Program-made: the position numbers and the translations under genes
Shown: one piece after another, positions 23,101 through 34,035 of the stretch
Layout: the number at the start of each line of letters is the position of its first letter
Position numbering within the stretch: the first letter of the stretch is position 1
The notes under the pieces: model-generated
Told to the model about the DNA's origin: nothing
Seen by the model: only the letters and a program-made list of their open reading frames with translations
Database searches by the model: none
DNA from: Sycobia sp. Sy_11
Taxonomy: Eukaryota > Arthropoda > Insecta > Hymenoptera > Epichrysomallidae
Assembly (NCBI GenBank): GCA_018907035.1
Contig: JACCIC010000052.1
Span: forward strand, 930,001 to 994,000
DNA: 64,000 nt
Direction: 5' to 3'

Positions 23101-24758
23101 GGCTGGACGATAGTTGCGAGAGGGATTGGTTAATCGGGTCTTGTTACGTGGTGACGGGCTTCTAGGCTTATATCGTGGTTCGTCGGTCAATCTGGATTGA
23201 GGCCGAGGGGGTGTTACCGAACGATATCTGGGAGAGGGACTACGATATTGTTTTTCCCTCGATTCTCGTCTAGATTCTTGCCGTTGTTTTCTGGGTGAAG
23301 GGCTAAGGCAAGGCTATTTTCCCGGTTACGTCTACTTGGGGAGGAGCCTTTGCGCTGTTCTTTTCTTGATGTTACTGTTGTTGCTGGTGGTTCGACCAAC
23401 GTTACATGCTTAGACTGTTCCTCGTCTAGTGCTGCCAGTCTCGATCGTCTGGTCGCTCTTTCACACTGTGGGCAGGCTGCGCTGCTCATCAGACAGGTTT
23501 CTGCTGCTGGCGGCTCTTTATAGCGACGAGTTAACTCTTTCTTGAGTTCTATTTGTTGGCCTAACACCTGCAGCTCGTCTAATGTCTTGAAATCTGCCCT
23601 ATTTATCTTGTCGATAAAGGTAGGGTTTAGATTTCGATATACTCTATCGAGTTGTGTCTCTGGACACTTTTCCTAATATTGCTCTCATACCGATTAGGTA
23701 CGATCCTATTGATTCATTGGAACCTTGCGTTCTATCTCTTAGTTCTTCTTCTAAGAAGAACTTCTAAGCGTAATGTGTAATCAATAGGTCGGAACTGTTG
23801 TCGCAGTGCTGTCTTCAGAAGTTCTAGCGTTTGCCACTGCTTGTAGATTGGCCTTGCCCATATACGCGCAGATCCGCATAATATCCCAGGTATTAACTTC
23901 AGTATATCTGCCGCGAGGATGCTTAGACTCTCGCAAGTCTCCTCTAGCCTTTCAATAAATTCCTCGACATCTTCTTGCGGCGTTCCCGAATACTTTACGT
24001 TCCATTGCCTAAGCAGCTGGCCTGCTCGCGTTTTTTTAAGATATGTACTGTCCAGTGACCTGCTTTGATGTCAGGTTTGTGTATTCGGGATTGCGTTAAG
24101 TGTGTGTGGCAGTGGTGGTGCGGATTCTTCTGCCTGTCTGTTGTTGTCTCGGGCTGTGGCGGCAGGTATTTCTGGTGGTGATTGTTGCATGTTTGCAGCA
24201 TATTGCTGCATCCATAGGTGGTAGGGATCACTCCATGGTCCTGGTAGATTATACCACAGGTGTACTTTTTGCTGGTATTTTTTCCGCACTCGGCAGATTT
24301 GTACTGTGGGCTGGTGGTGATTGCCATTGGCCCATATTATATCCACCCAACGGGGTGTTTATAGGGAGACACCATGGCGGTGTCGTCGTGACAGATTTCG
24401 TTTGAGGGCTCTTCTGAGCGGCAGCGTTCTGCGCTTCTACGCTGACAGCTGTCGCTTTGTTGGCTTTTGTCTCCTCTATCTTATCTAGTTCTGTGGAGTT
24501 CAGAACTTTCGATATTTCCGAGATGTCTGGGTGAATTTCATCATTCAATTCATTCCACTCGGCAGCGTTGTTTCCGAAGAGGCGTCTCAGTTCAAACCTG
24601 ACTAATCTGTCGCGGAGAGCTTCCGTATTATCCTGTGTTACGATGTTGTGCTGCCTCGCTTCTTGGGCGAGCTGCTCAGGCGTCATAGCCGTGAAAAGGC
24701 TGTGTAATCATTTTTCCTCGTCGGCTAATGCCTGACTTGTCGACGGTTTAGCCTCCAT
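23101..24758 (-). pseudogene. Gag of the large Gypsy element, several frame breaks
   Basis: The ATG at 24758 opens MEAKPSTSQALADEE and meets an in-frame TGA at 24710-24708. The frame then gives TPEQLAQEARQHN and LRDRLVRFELRRLF, a SAP-like N-terminus seen in some Gypsy Gags. A frameshift near 24300 leads to a Gln/Pro-rich linker (NLPGPWSDPYHLW). The capsid region at about 24010-23660 reads RQWNVKYSGTPQEDVEEFIE, ARIWARPIYKQWQTLELL and LEEELRDRTQG, typical of retrotransposon Gag (PF03732-like). The tail (23567-23110) is basic, with only an isolated CPQC pair and no full CCHC knuckle. Several breaks make it non-functional. Confidence 0.75.
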
Positions 24759-24942
24759 TTTGCTTAAGTAGGTATGTCCGTAATAAGAAATTAAAATTAT
24801 GTAAATCTAGTTTATACAATCCTAGATTAAGAACGTGTTCTTATGACCTACTATTGTTCGTTTGTATACACGTCTAATTAGCCGATGGTCGCTGATTTAC
24901 AAGGTTCGATAAAAACGTCTATCTATGTTTATTTTTATATTA

Positions 24943-26228
24943 TTAGGAGTGTGAATAAGTCTTTCCCGTTTTTTGTAAGAGATGGCGCCACCAATACTGT
25001 GCGAGTATTCAATGGTTACATATGTCATAATCAAAGCTTATTCATATGTCAACAATTCCATACTAACACATTAGTTAAAATTTTTTCGCATCATAAATTT
25101 TTGATATCGTGAAAATGTCGAAATTTGAGCCGAGTCGACGTCATTTGCGGGAAGTTTCACTTTATTGGTTCAATTTGAAGAAATCTGCTGCCTTGACGCA
25201 TCGATTGCTTCAGGAGGCTTACGGAGAAGGTTGTGTCGATGATTCAAGTGTTCGCGGATGGTTTCGACGCTTCAAAAGCGGTGATTTCAACGTGGAAGAC
25301 AAGGAGCGTTCCGGGCGGCCGCAAATCTTTGAAGATCGAGAATTGGCGACTTTGCTTGATGAAGATTCTTGTCAAACGCAAGAAGAACTTGCTGAAGCAT
25401 TGGGAGTTGACCGAGCAACCATTTCCAAGCGTTTGAAAGCCATGGGAATGATCCAAAAGCAAGGAAATTGGGTGCCGTACGAACTGAAGCTGAGAGACGT
25501 CGAACGGCGTTTTTTCACTTGCGAACAGCTGCTTCAGCGACATAAAAGAAAGGGTTTTCTGCATCGTATCGTGACTGGCGATGAAAAGTGGATACGTTAC
25601 GATAATCCGAAGCGAAGAAAATTATGGGGACGACCCGGCCATGCATCATCATCGACGGCCAAGCCAAATATTCATGGCGCCAAGCTCATGCTCTGTATAT
25701 GGTGGGACCAGCTAGGTGTGGTTTACTATGAGCTTCTGAAACCGAATGAAAGGATCACAGGCGAGGTCTATCGACGACAATTGATGCGTTTGAGCCGCGC
25801 ACTGCGAGAAAAACGGCCACAATACTCCGACAGGCACGACAAAGTTATTTTGCAACATGACAATGCTCGCCCACATGTTGCACCGCCGGTGAAAACATAC
25901 TTAGAAACGCTCAAATGGGAAGTCCTACCCCACCCGCCGTATAGTCCAGACGTTGCTCCGTCTGATTACCATCTCTTCAGATCGATGACGCATGGCCTGG
26001 CTGACCAGCACTTCCATTCCTACGAGGAAGCCAAAAAATGGGTGGATAACTGGATAGATGCCAAACCGGTCGAGTTTTTTCGCAACGGGATTCGTATGTT
26101 GCCAGAAAGATGGGAAAAAGTTGTAGCTAGCGATGGCCAATACTTTCAATAATTCATTTGTAACCATTTTTTCACAATAAAGGCTCAAAATTTGAAAAAA
26201 AACGGGAAAGACTTATTCACATACCTGA
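24943..26228 (+). mobile_element. Apparently intact mariner transposon
   Basis: Terminal inverted repeats start TTAGGAGTGTGAATAAGTC (left) and TCAGGTATGTGAATAAGTC (right, minus strand). Both continue into TTTCCCGTTTTTT and are flanked by TA dinucleotides (24941-24942, 26229-26230). The 1286 bp length is standard for mariner. The element encodes one uninterrupted transposase and lies in the leader of the large Gypsy element in opposite orientation, so it inserted after that element. Confidence 0.95.
25115..26152 (+). CDS. Mariner transposase, full length
   Basis: The first ATG (25115) gives 345 codons, the usual mariner length. The open frame upstream of it adds only a GTG and an AAA, so the ATG is the start. 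The N-terminal half holds the paired helix-turn-helix DNA-binding region (KSGDFNVEDKERSGRPQ linker and DRATISKRLKAMG). WVPYEL is the variant of the WVPHEL motif. The catalytic triad is Asp156 (TGDEKW), Asp249 (QHDNARPH) and Asp284 in YSPDVAPSDYHLF, with 34 residues between the last two, the DD34D signature. No stop or frameshift is present. The enzyme would bind the 28-30 bp terminal repeats and move the element by cut and paste into TA. By length and motifs it looks closest to the mauritiana-type group, which is inference. Confidence 0.95.
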   Translation: MSKFEPSRRHLREVSLYWFNLKKSAALTHRLLQEAYGEGCVDDSSVRGWFRRFKSGDFNVEDKERSGRPQIFEDRELATLLDEDSCQTQEELAEALGVDRATISKRLKAMGMIQKQGNWVPYELKLRDVERRFFTCEQLLQRHKRKGFLHRIVTGDEKWIRYDNPKRRKLWGRPGHASSSTAKPNIHGAKLMLCIWWDQLGVVYYELLKPNERITGEVYRRQLMRLSRALREKRPQYSDRHDKVILQHDNARPHVAPPVKTYLETLKWEVLPHPPYSPDVAPSDYHLFRSMTHGLADQHFHSYEEAKKWVDNWIDAKPVEFFRNGIRMLPERWEKVVASDGQYFQ

Positions 26229-26230
26229 TA

Positions 26231-29224
26231 ACTTATACCTATCAGTCTTTTTCCTTTTATTTTTTTTATATACTAGTTAGTCTATTTATATTACAGATAA
26301 AAAATAATTGTTAGCATAATCTGTTAAAATGTCGTTTAGTTATCCTTTATTTCTTGGCTTTATTTTTTCTCAAACTTATTTTATTTATTTCTTATTGCAT
26401 TTCTGTCTCTGGACCAAATAATCGTTGCTTGTGGTAAGTATTTGTCTTGTTTCTTTTTATTTTTATTTTTGATTATTATTATTTTATTTATTAATTATTA
26501 ATTAACAACATTTATTAATTATTAATACTATTATGTCTATAATGCCGGTATTATTGTGATTTAGAAGTGTGTTCTTATGGTGTTTAGTGAGCTGGAACAA
26601 TATAAAAGAAAAAAAGTACTAGAAAAATTTAAAAAAAAATGTTGAAGTTAAAATAGTTTAATTCGACATTCCTTTTATTTCTACAAATTTATATAAAATT
26701 AAAAAAAAAAATTTTAAAAGTTTTTTTTTTGTTTATGCAAAAATTATTTATTTATTATTTATCAATTTCTATTATTAAGTAGTGAATTTTATGTCCTCGT
26801 TTGTCTTCTGCTTAGTTATTTTAAAGATGACTTCTATTGTTGAAAATTTTTCTCAAGTGATATATTGTTTATTTATTTATTTATTTATTATTGTTATTAT
26901 TATCTTGATTGTTTTTATTTGCTTTGACGTTAATTGATTTTGCTGCTGCTTCACTAACTTCCTTGTTTTTATGTCTTGATATTGATTGTTTATTATAAAA
27001 TATTAAATTATTTATTATTTTTTTATTTGTTGTTTGCTATCTAATTAATATTGTATGTCAGTTATTACACTGAACAATATATAGTGTCCCTCGCTGGCAA
27101 AAAGAAAGAATTTAAAATTTGCTTGATGTATATATCTTTTGTATATTTTGCTTAAAGACTTTGTTCATCTATAGTAAATTTATTGATGTTGTTTTTATCG
27201 TTAATTAATAATTATTATCGTTAATTAATAAATGCAAGCTTACCATATGAGTTTTATATTTTGTAATTTTCCTTATGTATTTAATTATTATTTTTCCTGC
27301 AAAAAGAAGTTGTATAAATGGCTTACCGGTTATTTTTCCTATGATCGTTGAATTTTTAAACCAAAAGAAGTTATATATCCTGATTGTGATGGTCACAGAG
27401 TTGTTTAGTTGATTATTTATTTATTCGACCTCTTTATTTATTTTAAATTAATTTATATTATGCTAACTTCTTATTACACCCTTGTTTTTTTCTTTTTTTT
27501 AAGTTTACCTTATGACAGAAACGCACTTTTACTTATACATGAATTTTTATACAATAGTCATATTAACTTCACAGTGTGCAATTATTAATTATTTGTTGAT
27601 CACTTGTTCAGCTTCCAATTCTTCTATTTATCGTCAAGATACTTTACATTAAAAGCGTGGTAGTTTATACTTGATTCTGTCTGGCTGTAGGTTGCATGTG
27701 ACAGGAACAGCGTGTGATTTCAAAATTACTCTTAAAGTATTTTTATAAAAATTTATAATTATTAATGAATATTTGTTCACGTTGATATTCACTATTGCTG
27801 TAGTTGTGACAAATTTAATGCCCTTGGTTTGGTCAGAAAATTCCTTTTCTTTACCATACTTTTGACACTTTCAAAATTTTCACCTATATGTACTTCATTT
27901 AACATATAGGTTATACGTACCATCAATACTTGATACAGCAGACAGGTATAAATTTTTGTACTTATTAAAATCACTGACACTTTCACTGGTTTATATCAAG
28001 TATTATTAAATGCTATAATAAGGAAGCATGTATTTGCTGGAATTTTCGCTGATCACTTTAGCTTGCACAGTAATGATTTATGCAACATACATACAGACAA
28101 ACACTTATATCAGTTATTCTTATATGTAAAAAAAATACTAAAATGCACATCTATTATTTAAGTTATTGTGTATCGATCCTCTTCCTACTATTCAAATTTG
28201 TATCTATTAAAAGAAAATAGATTGTCTCAGCAATAGTTCAGTTTAATACCACTTGTATGGCTACTTGAGAACCTGTTTTTTTCCATTAAGTTTTTTCTGT
28301 CGAAATTGGTTCTTCTCGCTAAATGTCTTAAAATCTGTATTTTCTCCATAAGTATGGTTATACTAAACTGCATTTATTTCTCTGAATTGGGGAATTTAGC
28401 TTTTTTCTAATGTTTTTATGTCTATCAAAATCCACAAATGTACTGTCAACTATATAGCGTATCAGCTGACAGCTGGTACTGCTTACTCACATAGGCTTAC
28501 TATGCCAGTATGTTTTACTTAATTTTGTTGAGCAGTTTCTTTTTTCAGGGACATTTGCCACTAGCTTCTTCGAGCTAGTGAGCTGGAGCGATAGGAAGAA
28601 TGACAATCGTACACTGTTCAGGGATTGAATTTATGTGCAAAATACATATATAAGAAACGTTAAAAGAATGAATTAACATGAAATATAATGCAGAAAAATA
28701 AAACAGATATAACAAATATTATAAATAATTTTATATGGATTTATGAAAAGAATTTCAATAAATATTTATATCAGTAGTATATATTTTATATATGACAACA
28801 TGCACATACGACCTAAAGAGACAACATTTAATTAAATTATTAAACTATTTAAAATTATATCATTCTAAAAGAATTTATATACGGCAATATATATTCGACG
28901 GAAACACGATTTTACTTTATATGTCTGTTTACATATCGAGAGGGAGAAAGTGAAAAATTTTTTTTTACATGAGGGTGAGGGGGGACTATCCTTATAGTTC
29001 ATACAACGCTTGTGTCGTTCACACCGGCCGCGTCTGCTACACGCAACGGCGCTGCTGCGCATATTCGTGCACCGCTCTCCAACATGGCAGTCAATACTTA
29101 CCACGTGGCGTATTACACGGTGAGTTCTCACTTTTCATAATCATATCACTGCTTTCGACCGCGACTCTGTTTCCGCATTTTCTACCCGGAAAAAACTTTG
29201 TTTTATATAATTTTGTCCGACGGG
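26231..29224 (-). other. Long 5' leader of the large Gypsy element
   Basis: This is untranslated DNA between the primer binding site and the Gag ATG, AT-rich from 26231 to about 28960 and GC-richer at 28960-29224. The segment 29224 down to about 27640 aligns, on the minus strand, with 60506-62150 downstream of the second LTR. Examples of conserved strings are tttgccacta, gctagtgagctgga and tacctgtctgct. The conservation supports a real leader rather than an unrelated insertion. A short open frame (27986-27792) is partly shared, but the two copies do not keep the same reading frame. Confidence 0.6.
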
Positions 29225-29243
29225 CCTCACTTATTGGGCGCCA
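29225..29243 (-). promoter_or_regulatory. Primer binding site
   Basis: The minus strand reads tggcgcccaataagtgagg, beginning three bases after the LTR end. TGGCGCCC is the 5' part of the classic tRNA-Lys-type primer site. The rest diverges, so the tRNA assignment is tentative. Confidence 0.65.
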
Positions 29244-29246
29244 TTT

Positions 29247-29978
29247 TATAACCCCACTTTAGCGGGTTACTTACCTTAGTATCTCACGTGGCGTCGACGT
29301 CGCTGGAACGAGAGAACGGGGAACGGGGATCTAGGAACGCGAAAGAACGAGTCTAATTGTTAACAATATATGATAAATTATTTATTATAACTCGCGCATC
29401 ACACATTCCTTACTCTACGCGTTACAAATCTCTTCGCAATTTACAGTTAACATTATAAGCGCGACGACGACAGACACGACGGAGCGGGTTCCGCGGACAA
29501 GGATAGATGCGGTAGGACAGGGGGAGAAGGGGGAGACGCGGTATAGTCTACAGCTAGACGCTCGCGCGCGCGCACGGCTACGCTACGATGGCGCGCGCTC
29601 ACAGGGGGACGCACACTTTACTCATTACTAATAACTTGGAAGGCTACTTGCCGAAGGGTCCTCGGCGCCGCTGCTTCTTCTCGGTCGCGTGGCTTCCTCT
29701 CGTCCGGGTGGTGCCTTCGTGGCTGGCGCGTGGTAATGATCGGAATGTGGGTAGCAACCGAATCGGAGAAGAGTTCGATAGTTCAGATGACAACTCGGCT
29801 CGATACGTCAGATCTCCTCGACGGGCGGGGAAGAAGAAGAAGAAGGTGAACTTCCTTTCTTTTCGGTTCCTTCTTCGCGGGCGAACGTCGCGCACTCTCG
29901 CGGCTCGTGTTTCACGTATTTTCGCCGTAACGCGCGAACGCTCGGTTTTGCAACGGCGGATCGGCCATGTGGTCGGTC

Positions 29979-29981
<3 letters not shown>
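29247..29981 (-). repeat. 5' LTR of the large Gypsy element
   Basis: On the minus strand it runs from TGTGACCGACC to about GGTTATA, a decayed TTACA-type end (the related LTR at 60505 ends GATTACA). It contains AATAAA-like signals near 29390 and is about 95 percent identical to the 3' LTR where they overlap. It is GC-rich in the 5' half. A long open frame on the plus strand through it is a by-product. Confidence 0.85.
29269..29277 (-). promoter_or_regulatory. Candidate splice donor inside the LTR
   Basis: The minus strand reads AAG|GTAAGT, a perfect match to the U1 consensus, about 25 bases before the LTR end. The related LTR at 60042-60505 keeps GTAAGT at the same place (60489-60494). Confidence 0.5.
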
Positions 29982-30034
<53 letters not shown>

Positions 30035-30036
30035 CG
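29982..30036. repeat. (TA)n microsatellite at the outer edge of the LTR
   Basis: Nearly pure TA with one interruption (tatatgtatata). It begins exactly where LTR homology ends, consistent with insertion into, or expansion at, a TA tract. Confidence 0.9.
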
Positions 30037-30151
30037 CATACATATAAATATAAATGTACTATATAAAACTGTCTTAATCGTTATTTTGCATAATTCTGTA
30101 GAAGTGATCTGGTAATTAATTTTTATATAAAATTTTATTGTATTTAAAAAT

Positions 30152-30390
30152 ATATTGGTGAAAAAGTGAAAGTAGAAAAACTATTTGAATGATGAATTTT
30201 ACAATAATTGAAATAAATAAAAATATTTAGAAGTACAGGAGAGAATTTCTCTCCAATGAATAGAATTGAAAGCTTATATGCATTAATAATGTAGAAACTG
30301 AAAATAGAATATGTTAACGTAATTGATGTTAAGCAATTATGAATACGAATCATTTATTGTTGATATTTTGAAAATTTTCTTCTTATTTGT
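30152..30390. repeat. Interspersed repeat, inverted partner of 16185-16415
   Basis: About 240 bp are the reverse complement of 16185-16415. The two copies sit just outside the two LTRs of the large Gypsy element, in opposite orientations. Confidence 0.7.
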
Positions 30391-30539
30391 ATCAATAAAA
30401 TATTTATTTAAGTTAACTAGCTAAATATATTTTACTAATTCCTTTTGTAACAGGATGGTCTGGTGAGGGGTACTTCGTGCTCCGGTTCAGCTCGTCTCGG
30501 CACCCGATCGGGCTCTTTTCCCTCTCACCAGTATTCTCT

Positions 30540-30840
30540 GTTTTAAAATCCAACTGCTTGCATAAACGCGGCTTCGGCTCAACTCGTCTTAGCCCTTGAT
30601 TGCTCAGCTCGCCATCAGATTCGCTTGTACAAGAATTTTCTTTAAATATCTCTGTACTTCTATTCTCCGATCTACTTTCAACTCGCGTAGATCCTTGGCC
30701 GCTCAACTCGCCGCCAAGTGAGAATAAAGAGAGTTACTTGTGTTTTATTATATATATCTTTGTTCTCCGTTCTGCGTTCACCACGCGTACATCCTTGGCC
30801 GCTCAACTCGCCGTCAAGCGAGAACAAAGATATTTGTTAA
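30540..30840. repeat. Degenerate tandem repeat, about 105-bp unit
   Basis: The phrase of type ccttggccgctcaactcgccg recurs near 30685 and 30795, with a weaker copy near 30590. Each is followed by aagcgag/aagtgag and an A-rich stretch. Unit length is roughly 105-110 bp. Confidence 0.7.
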
Positions 30841-32861
30841 ACTAGCATCCCCCGTCTCGGCTTCGCCCGAGATAATAATTTAACCGATTTCATAAATAAT
30901 CCAATAATACCTAAGTAAAAAACTCTATATATAATAATCTATGTTTCTATAATCGACCGTAATGTACCTATCATCGCATCTGTATAAAAAGCTGTTTCAA
31001 TGTAGCCTCCACTTCAAACAGTTGATATTTTACTGACCATTCTATACAATATATATATATATATATATATATGCATATTAAATGCGGTTTCAATGGAGAA
31101 ATTGTACTTTCGAGTTCGAGCGGTAGAAAAAAAATGTGCAAATGTCTTAGATGACTTTTACAGAGAGCATCATGTTCGGACTATAGGAAATATCTCGGGA
31201 CGACTGCTAGCTATACAGATTTTGGTGTTGGGGAGGTAGAATACTATTTCTAGTTATCCAAGGACGACTCTTACTGGGATTGTGCGTGTTCGAATGATAG
31301 AATACTAATCTCTTCATAGAAGTCGTAATGATATACCTGGACATCGTAGCAACCTAAGCGCGGCACGTCGAGAAGGCTCCGTAGCGAGCTCCTGACGATT
31401 GCCCGATTATGTACGCGGTGCAAGGGCTGTACCCGTTCCCGAGACGTCGGGGCACTGCGGCACGTGCGAGGATTTGCTTAGGTTTGCTCCCGTCCTGAAT
31501 ACCAGAAAGATATCTGGTGCGCGACACACAACGGCGCCACATCTGCTGTAAATGTATAGTGAGATGGTCTGTAGTGTGTGCTTAAGCAGTGCGAGTATGT
31601 ATGTATAAAGGTTTATAGCTTGTAAGTTCTATAGGTTACGGTTGATCGCGTTAATTTTCAATACAATTTATTATAATAATTTATAAATTTAATTAGTTTA
31701 TTTAGCGCGCGTAGTATTGTTATTATTTCTGATTTTAACAAAGTAGTTTATTATCATTTTCAGTTAATAAAGTTTCAGCTTGCTCCGGCTTTTCCTCTAA
31801 AATCGTAGAGGTTTTTACGCCGAAGCAAGTTAAGTAATTTTCGCGAAGTGATTGGATTTTGTTTTATTTAACCTTCTCCTCTCATCCCGAACTCCATAAT
31901 ATATATACAAATTGACAAACAAAAATATATAAACTATTAAAAAATAAAATAGTAATAAAAAATAAATTTATTTAACGATGATTCTTATTCCACGTCGCTA
32001 GTTACATCCTTTTCTGCTTCTCTATTTCGAAGGTTAGCTTAAATAGAGAAAAAATCTTATTAATAATTTGAAATTAATATTTATTTTAAAGCTCGCCGGC
32101 TTGTACAAAATAAAATTATCCCTATCGCGCGCGCTGAGTGTGCTAGGAAATTGACTATCCGCTATCTCGCCATTCCCTTATTTTTCCGATCCTGTGGCCG
32201 GCAGCATACTGGCATTTTCACCCTTTGCTACGAAATTTATATTCGTGCAATTTTTCCCCACGTGCGCGACAGCTTTATAATTATTCAACGCTTAATAATT
32301 AGCGGAGCGTACCTCTAATTATCTTGCACCGTGCCGAGCCGCCGCGCTAGGTCGCGCCGCTCCGCGCAAATTTGGCGACCCGCCATCTTGTCGGTATACC
32401 GACTTTGCTGGTGGCGCGCCGGGCCGCGCTGAGTGGGTCGCATCGCATTGTCGTATTGTCTATAGGCCGAAGAATCTGATTACCTTTTAATTAAATGTAA
32501 TCAAATCTTCTATTACATATTATAATAATTTGATTTATTCGATTATACTATTAATCGAGTATATTATATAAAAAAGAATAATATATAATTAATTAACTAC
32601 TTTAAATAAGTTAATATTTTTAATTCACAATAAATAAATATTTATTACCTTTAAATATAATTTAATCAAATTATTTTTTTTTTCTTTAAATGCACGAGTC
32701 AATGTACTCGTCGCATCTCCCCCTTTCTCCGCGAAAAGTGAAACGCGCAATAAAAAGACAAGCTACTGAGATAGTGATAACGAAAATGTAGATTTAAACA
32801 TGCTTACATTTTGTTTCTCCATGTGCTTCACTCTCCCCGAGGTGGTGTACATTGTAATGTG
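30841..32861. other. Intronic DNA with GC-rich patches, nothing identified
   Basis: A (TA)n tract lies at about 31050-31072. GC-rich islands lie at 31345-31545 and 32100-32450, in otherwise AT-rich DNA. They look like mobile-element remnants, since GC is high only in element-derived segments here, but I find no motif to classify them. Confidence 0.4.
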
Positions 32862-33325
32862 TCACTGCAATTCGTCGTGTCGCACTCGGAAGATCTTTTG
32901 ACCTTTTGGGAGGACAACCTCAGGGCCATTCTGTATTTTCAATATACTTTCCCGGCTTTCTGGTTTCAAGGGGAAAAGGCAGAATGCCAAGGCAGGGTCT
33001 GGTGATATATTGAATGTCGTGTCCTGGGGTTGCCGTTCAATGGGCTCGAAGTCTAGGAGCGGCGACGGAAATATCAGTGGACGCGGTTTCATGCCAATTT
33101 TGCAAACTGTACAATTGATTTTGATGTTGTCGCTCTCAATATGTCCTTGTTGGTGGGGACGTGATCGGTGCTGGCCGCGTTGGAACTGAGATAATTAGAC
33201 GAGGGAAATACTCTTCGTACTCCGCCGTAGCCCCGAAATATTCCTCATCTTCTTGGTCTAGCCATCATTCGAACTGGGTGCACAGTTCGGCTACCGTCAT
33301 TTTCTTGATCTATTCCATTACGGTA
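32862..33325 (-). pseudogene. Unidentified coding remnant
   Basis: On the minus strand from about 33325 a frame opens MTVAELCTQFE, meets a stop, and then gives WLDQEDEEYFGATAEYEEYF. A second frame reads KINCTVCKIGMKPRPL, PSPLLDFEPIERQPQDTTF and ILKIQNGPEVVLPKGQKIF. The composition is strongly protein-like (acidic, Pro-rich, one Cx2C pair). I do not recognise the family. It lies downstream of the second Gypsy element on the same strand, so it may belong to it. Confidence 0.4.
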
Positions 33326-34035
33326 TTGACACCTTGATAGTTTAGTTAATACTAACTATTCTTTCATATTAAATAAAATTTTTATAATTTTTGAAGGGCA
33401 GTCGATATTTATGTTATTTTCGAGATTTCACTTACGCGCCAGATGGCGTAATTTGGGCTTTTCCTCTCTCTCACGAACACCATTCAATGTAGTTCTCCAT
33501 CTAAGTACGGGAGATGCACGAATCTTTCTTCTCCCATTTCCAGCTCCCAAATGGCTTGTAGCCATACACAATCTGAATACCTATGCCCTGTTGGATCCAA
33601 TCCTTGTCTGTGTAGCTCTTGCTCTCTCTCTCTCTCATTATCTGTTAGGGCCCACGTTCAGTTGATCCTCATTGCTGTAGTGTTATTCGAAGATTAATTT
33701 ATTCTCCATCGTGAGACCCGCTTATATATAGTCCGATTTTAATTTATTAATTATTATTACTATTTCAATGATTTGTTTAACAAATCTTGTCTAATACGGT
33801 TTGTGTTCGTTTTTACATGTATAGTTTTGTCTAAATCTAAATTACGCACATACATACTTAATATCTATTGTTATTGATATAATAGATAAGCTAATATTCA
33901 TGATCTCTATTAACATTGTAATTATTAAATTTACACTAAATTTATTTAACTATATTATATAAGAATATACGCTTATTTTATATATATTATCCCTATGGCC
34001 GGCCTATATTCAGTATCTTTTATCTACAACTTAAT

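Larger units (their letters stand above)
16421..29981 (-). mobile_element. Large Ty3/Gypsy-type LTR retrotransposon, with nested mariner
   Basis: Read on the minus strand it has: 5' LTR (29981-29247), primer binding site, a leader of about 3.2 kb (after removing the mariner), Gag (24758 to about 23110), RT-RNase H, integrase, an extra 3' ORF, an apparent 3' untranslated part with a minisatellite, a polypurine tract (17287-17275) and a 3' LTR (17274 to about 16421). Element order, LTR pair, PBS and PPT are mutually consistent. Point stops and frameshifts make it inactive. A related 5' LTR plus leader lies at 60042-62150. Confidence 0.85.

Noticed and set aside
16185..30390. Polinton/Maverick element bounded by the inverted 230-bp repeats
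   Set aside because: The interior is a complete Gypsy element plus a mariner. No polymerase B, packaging ATPase or capsid genes are present.
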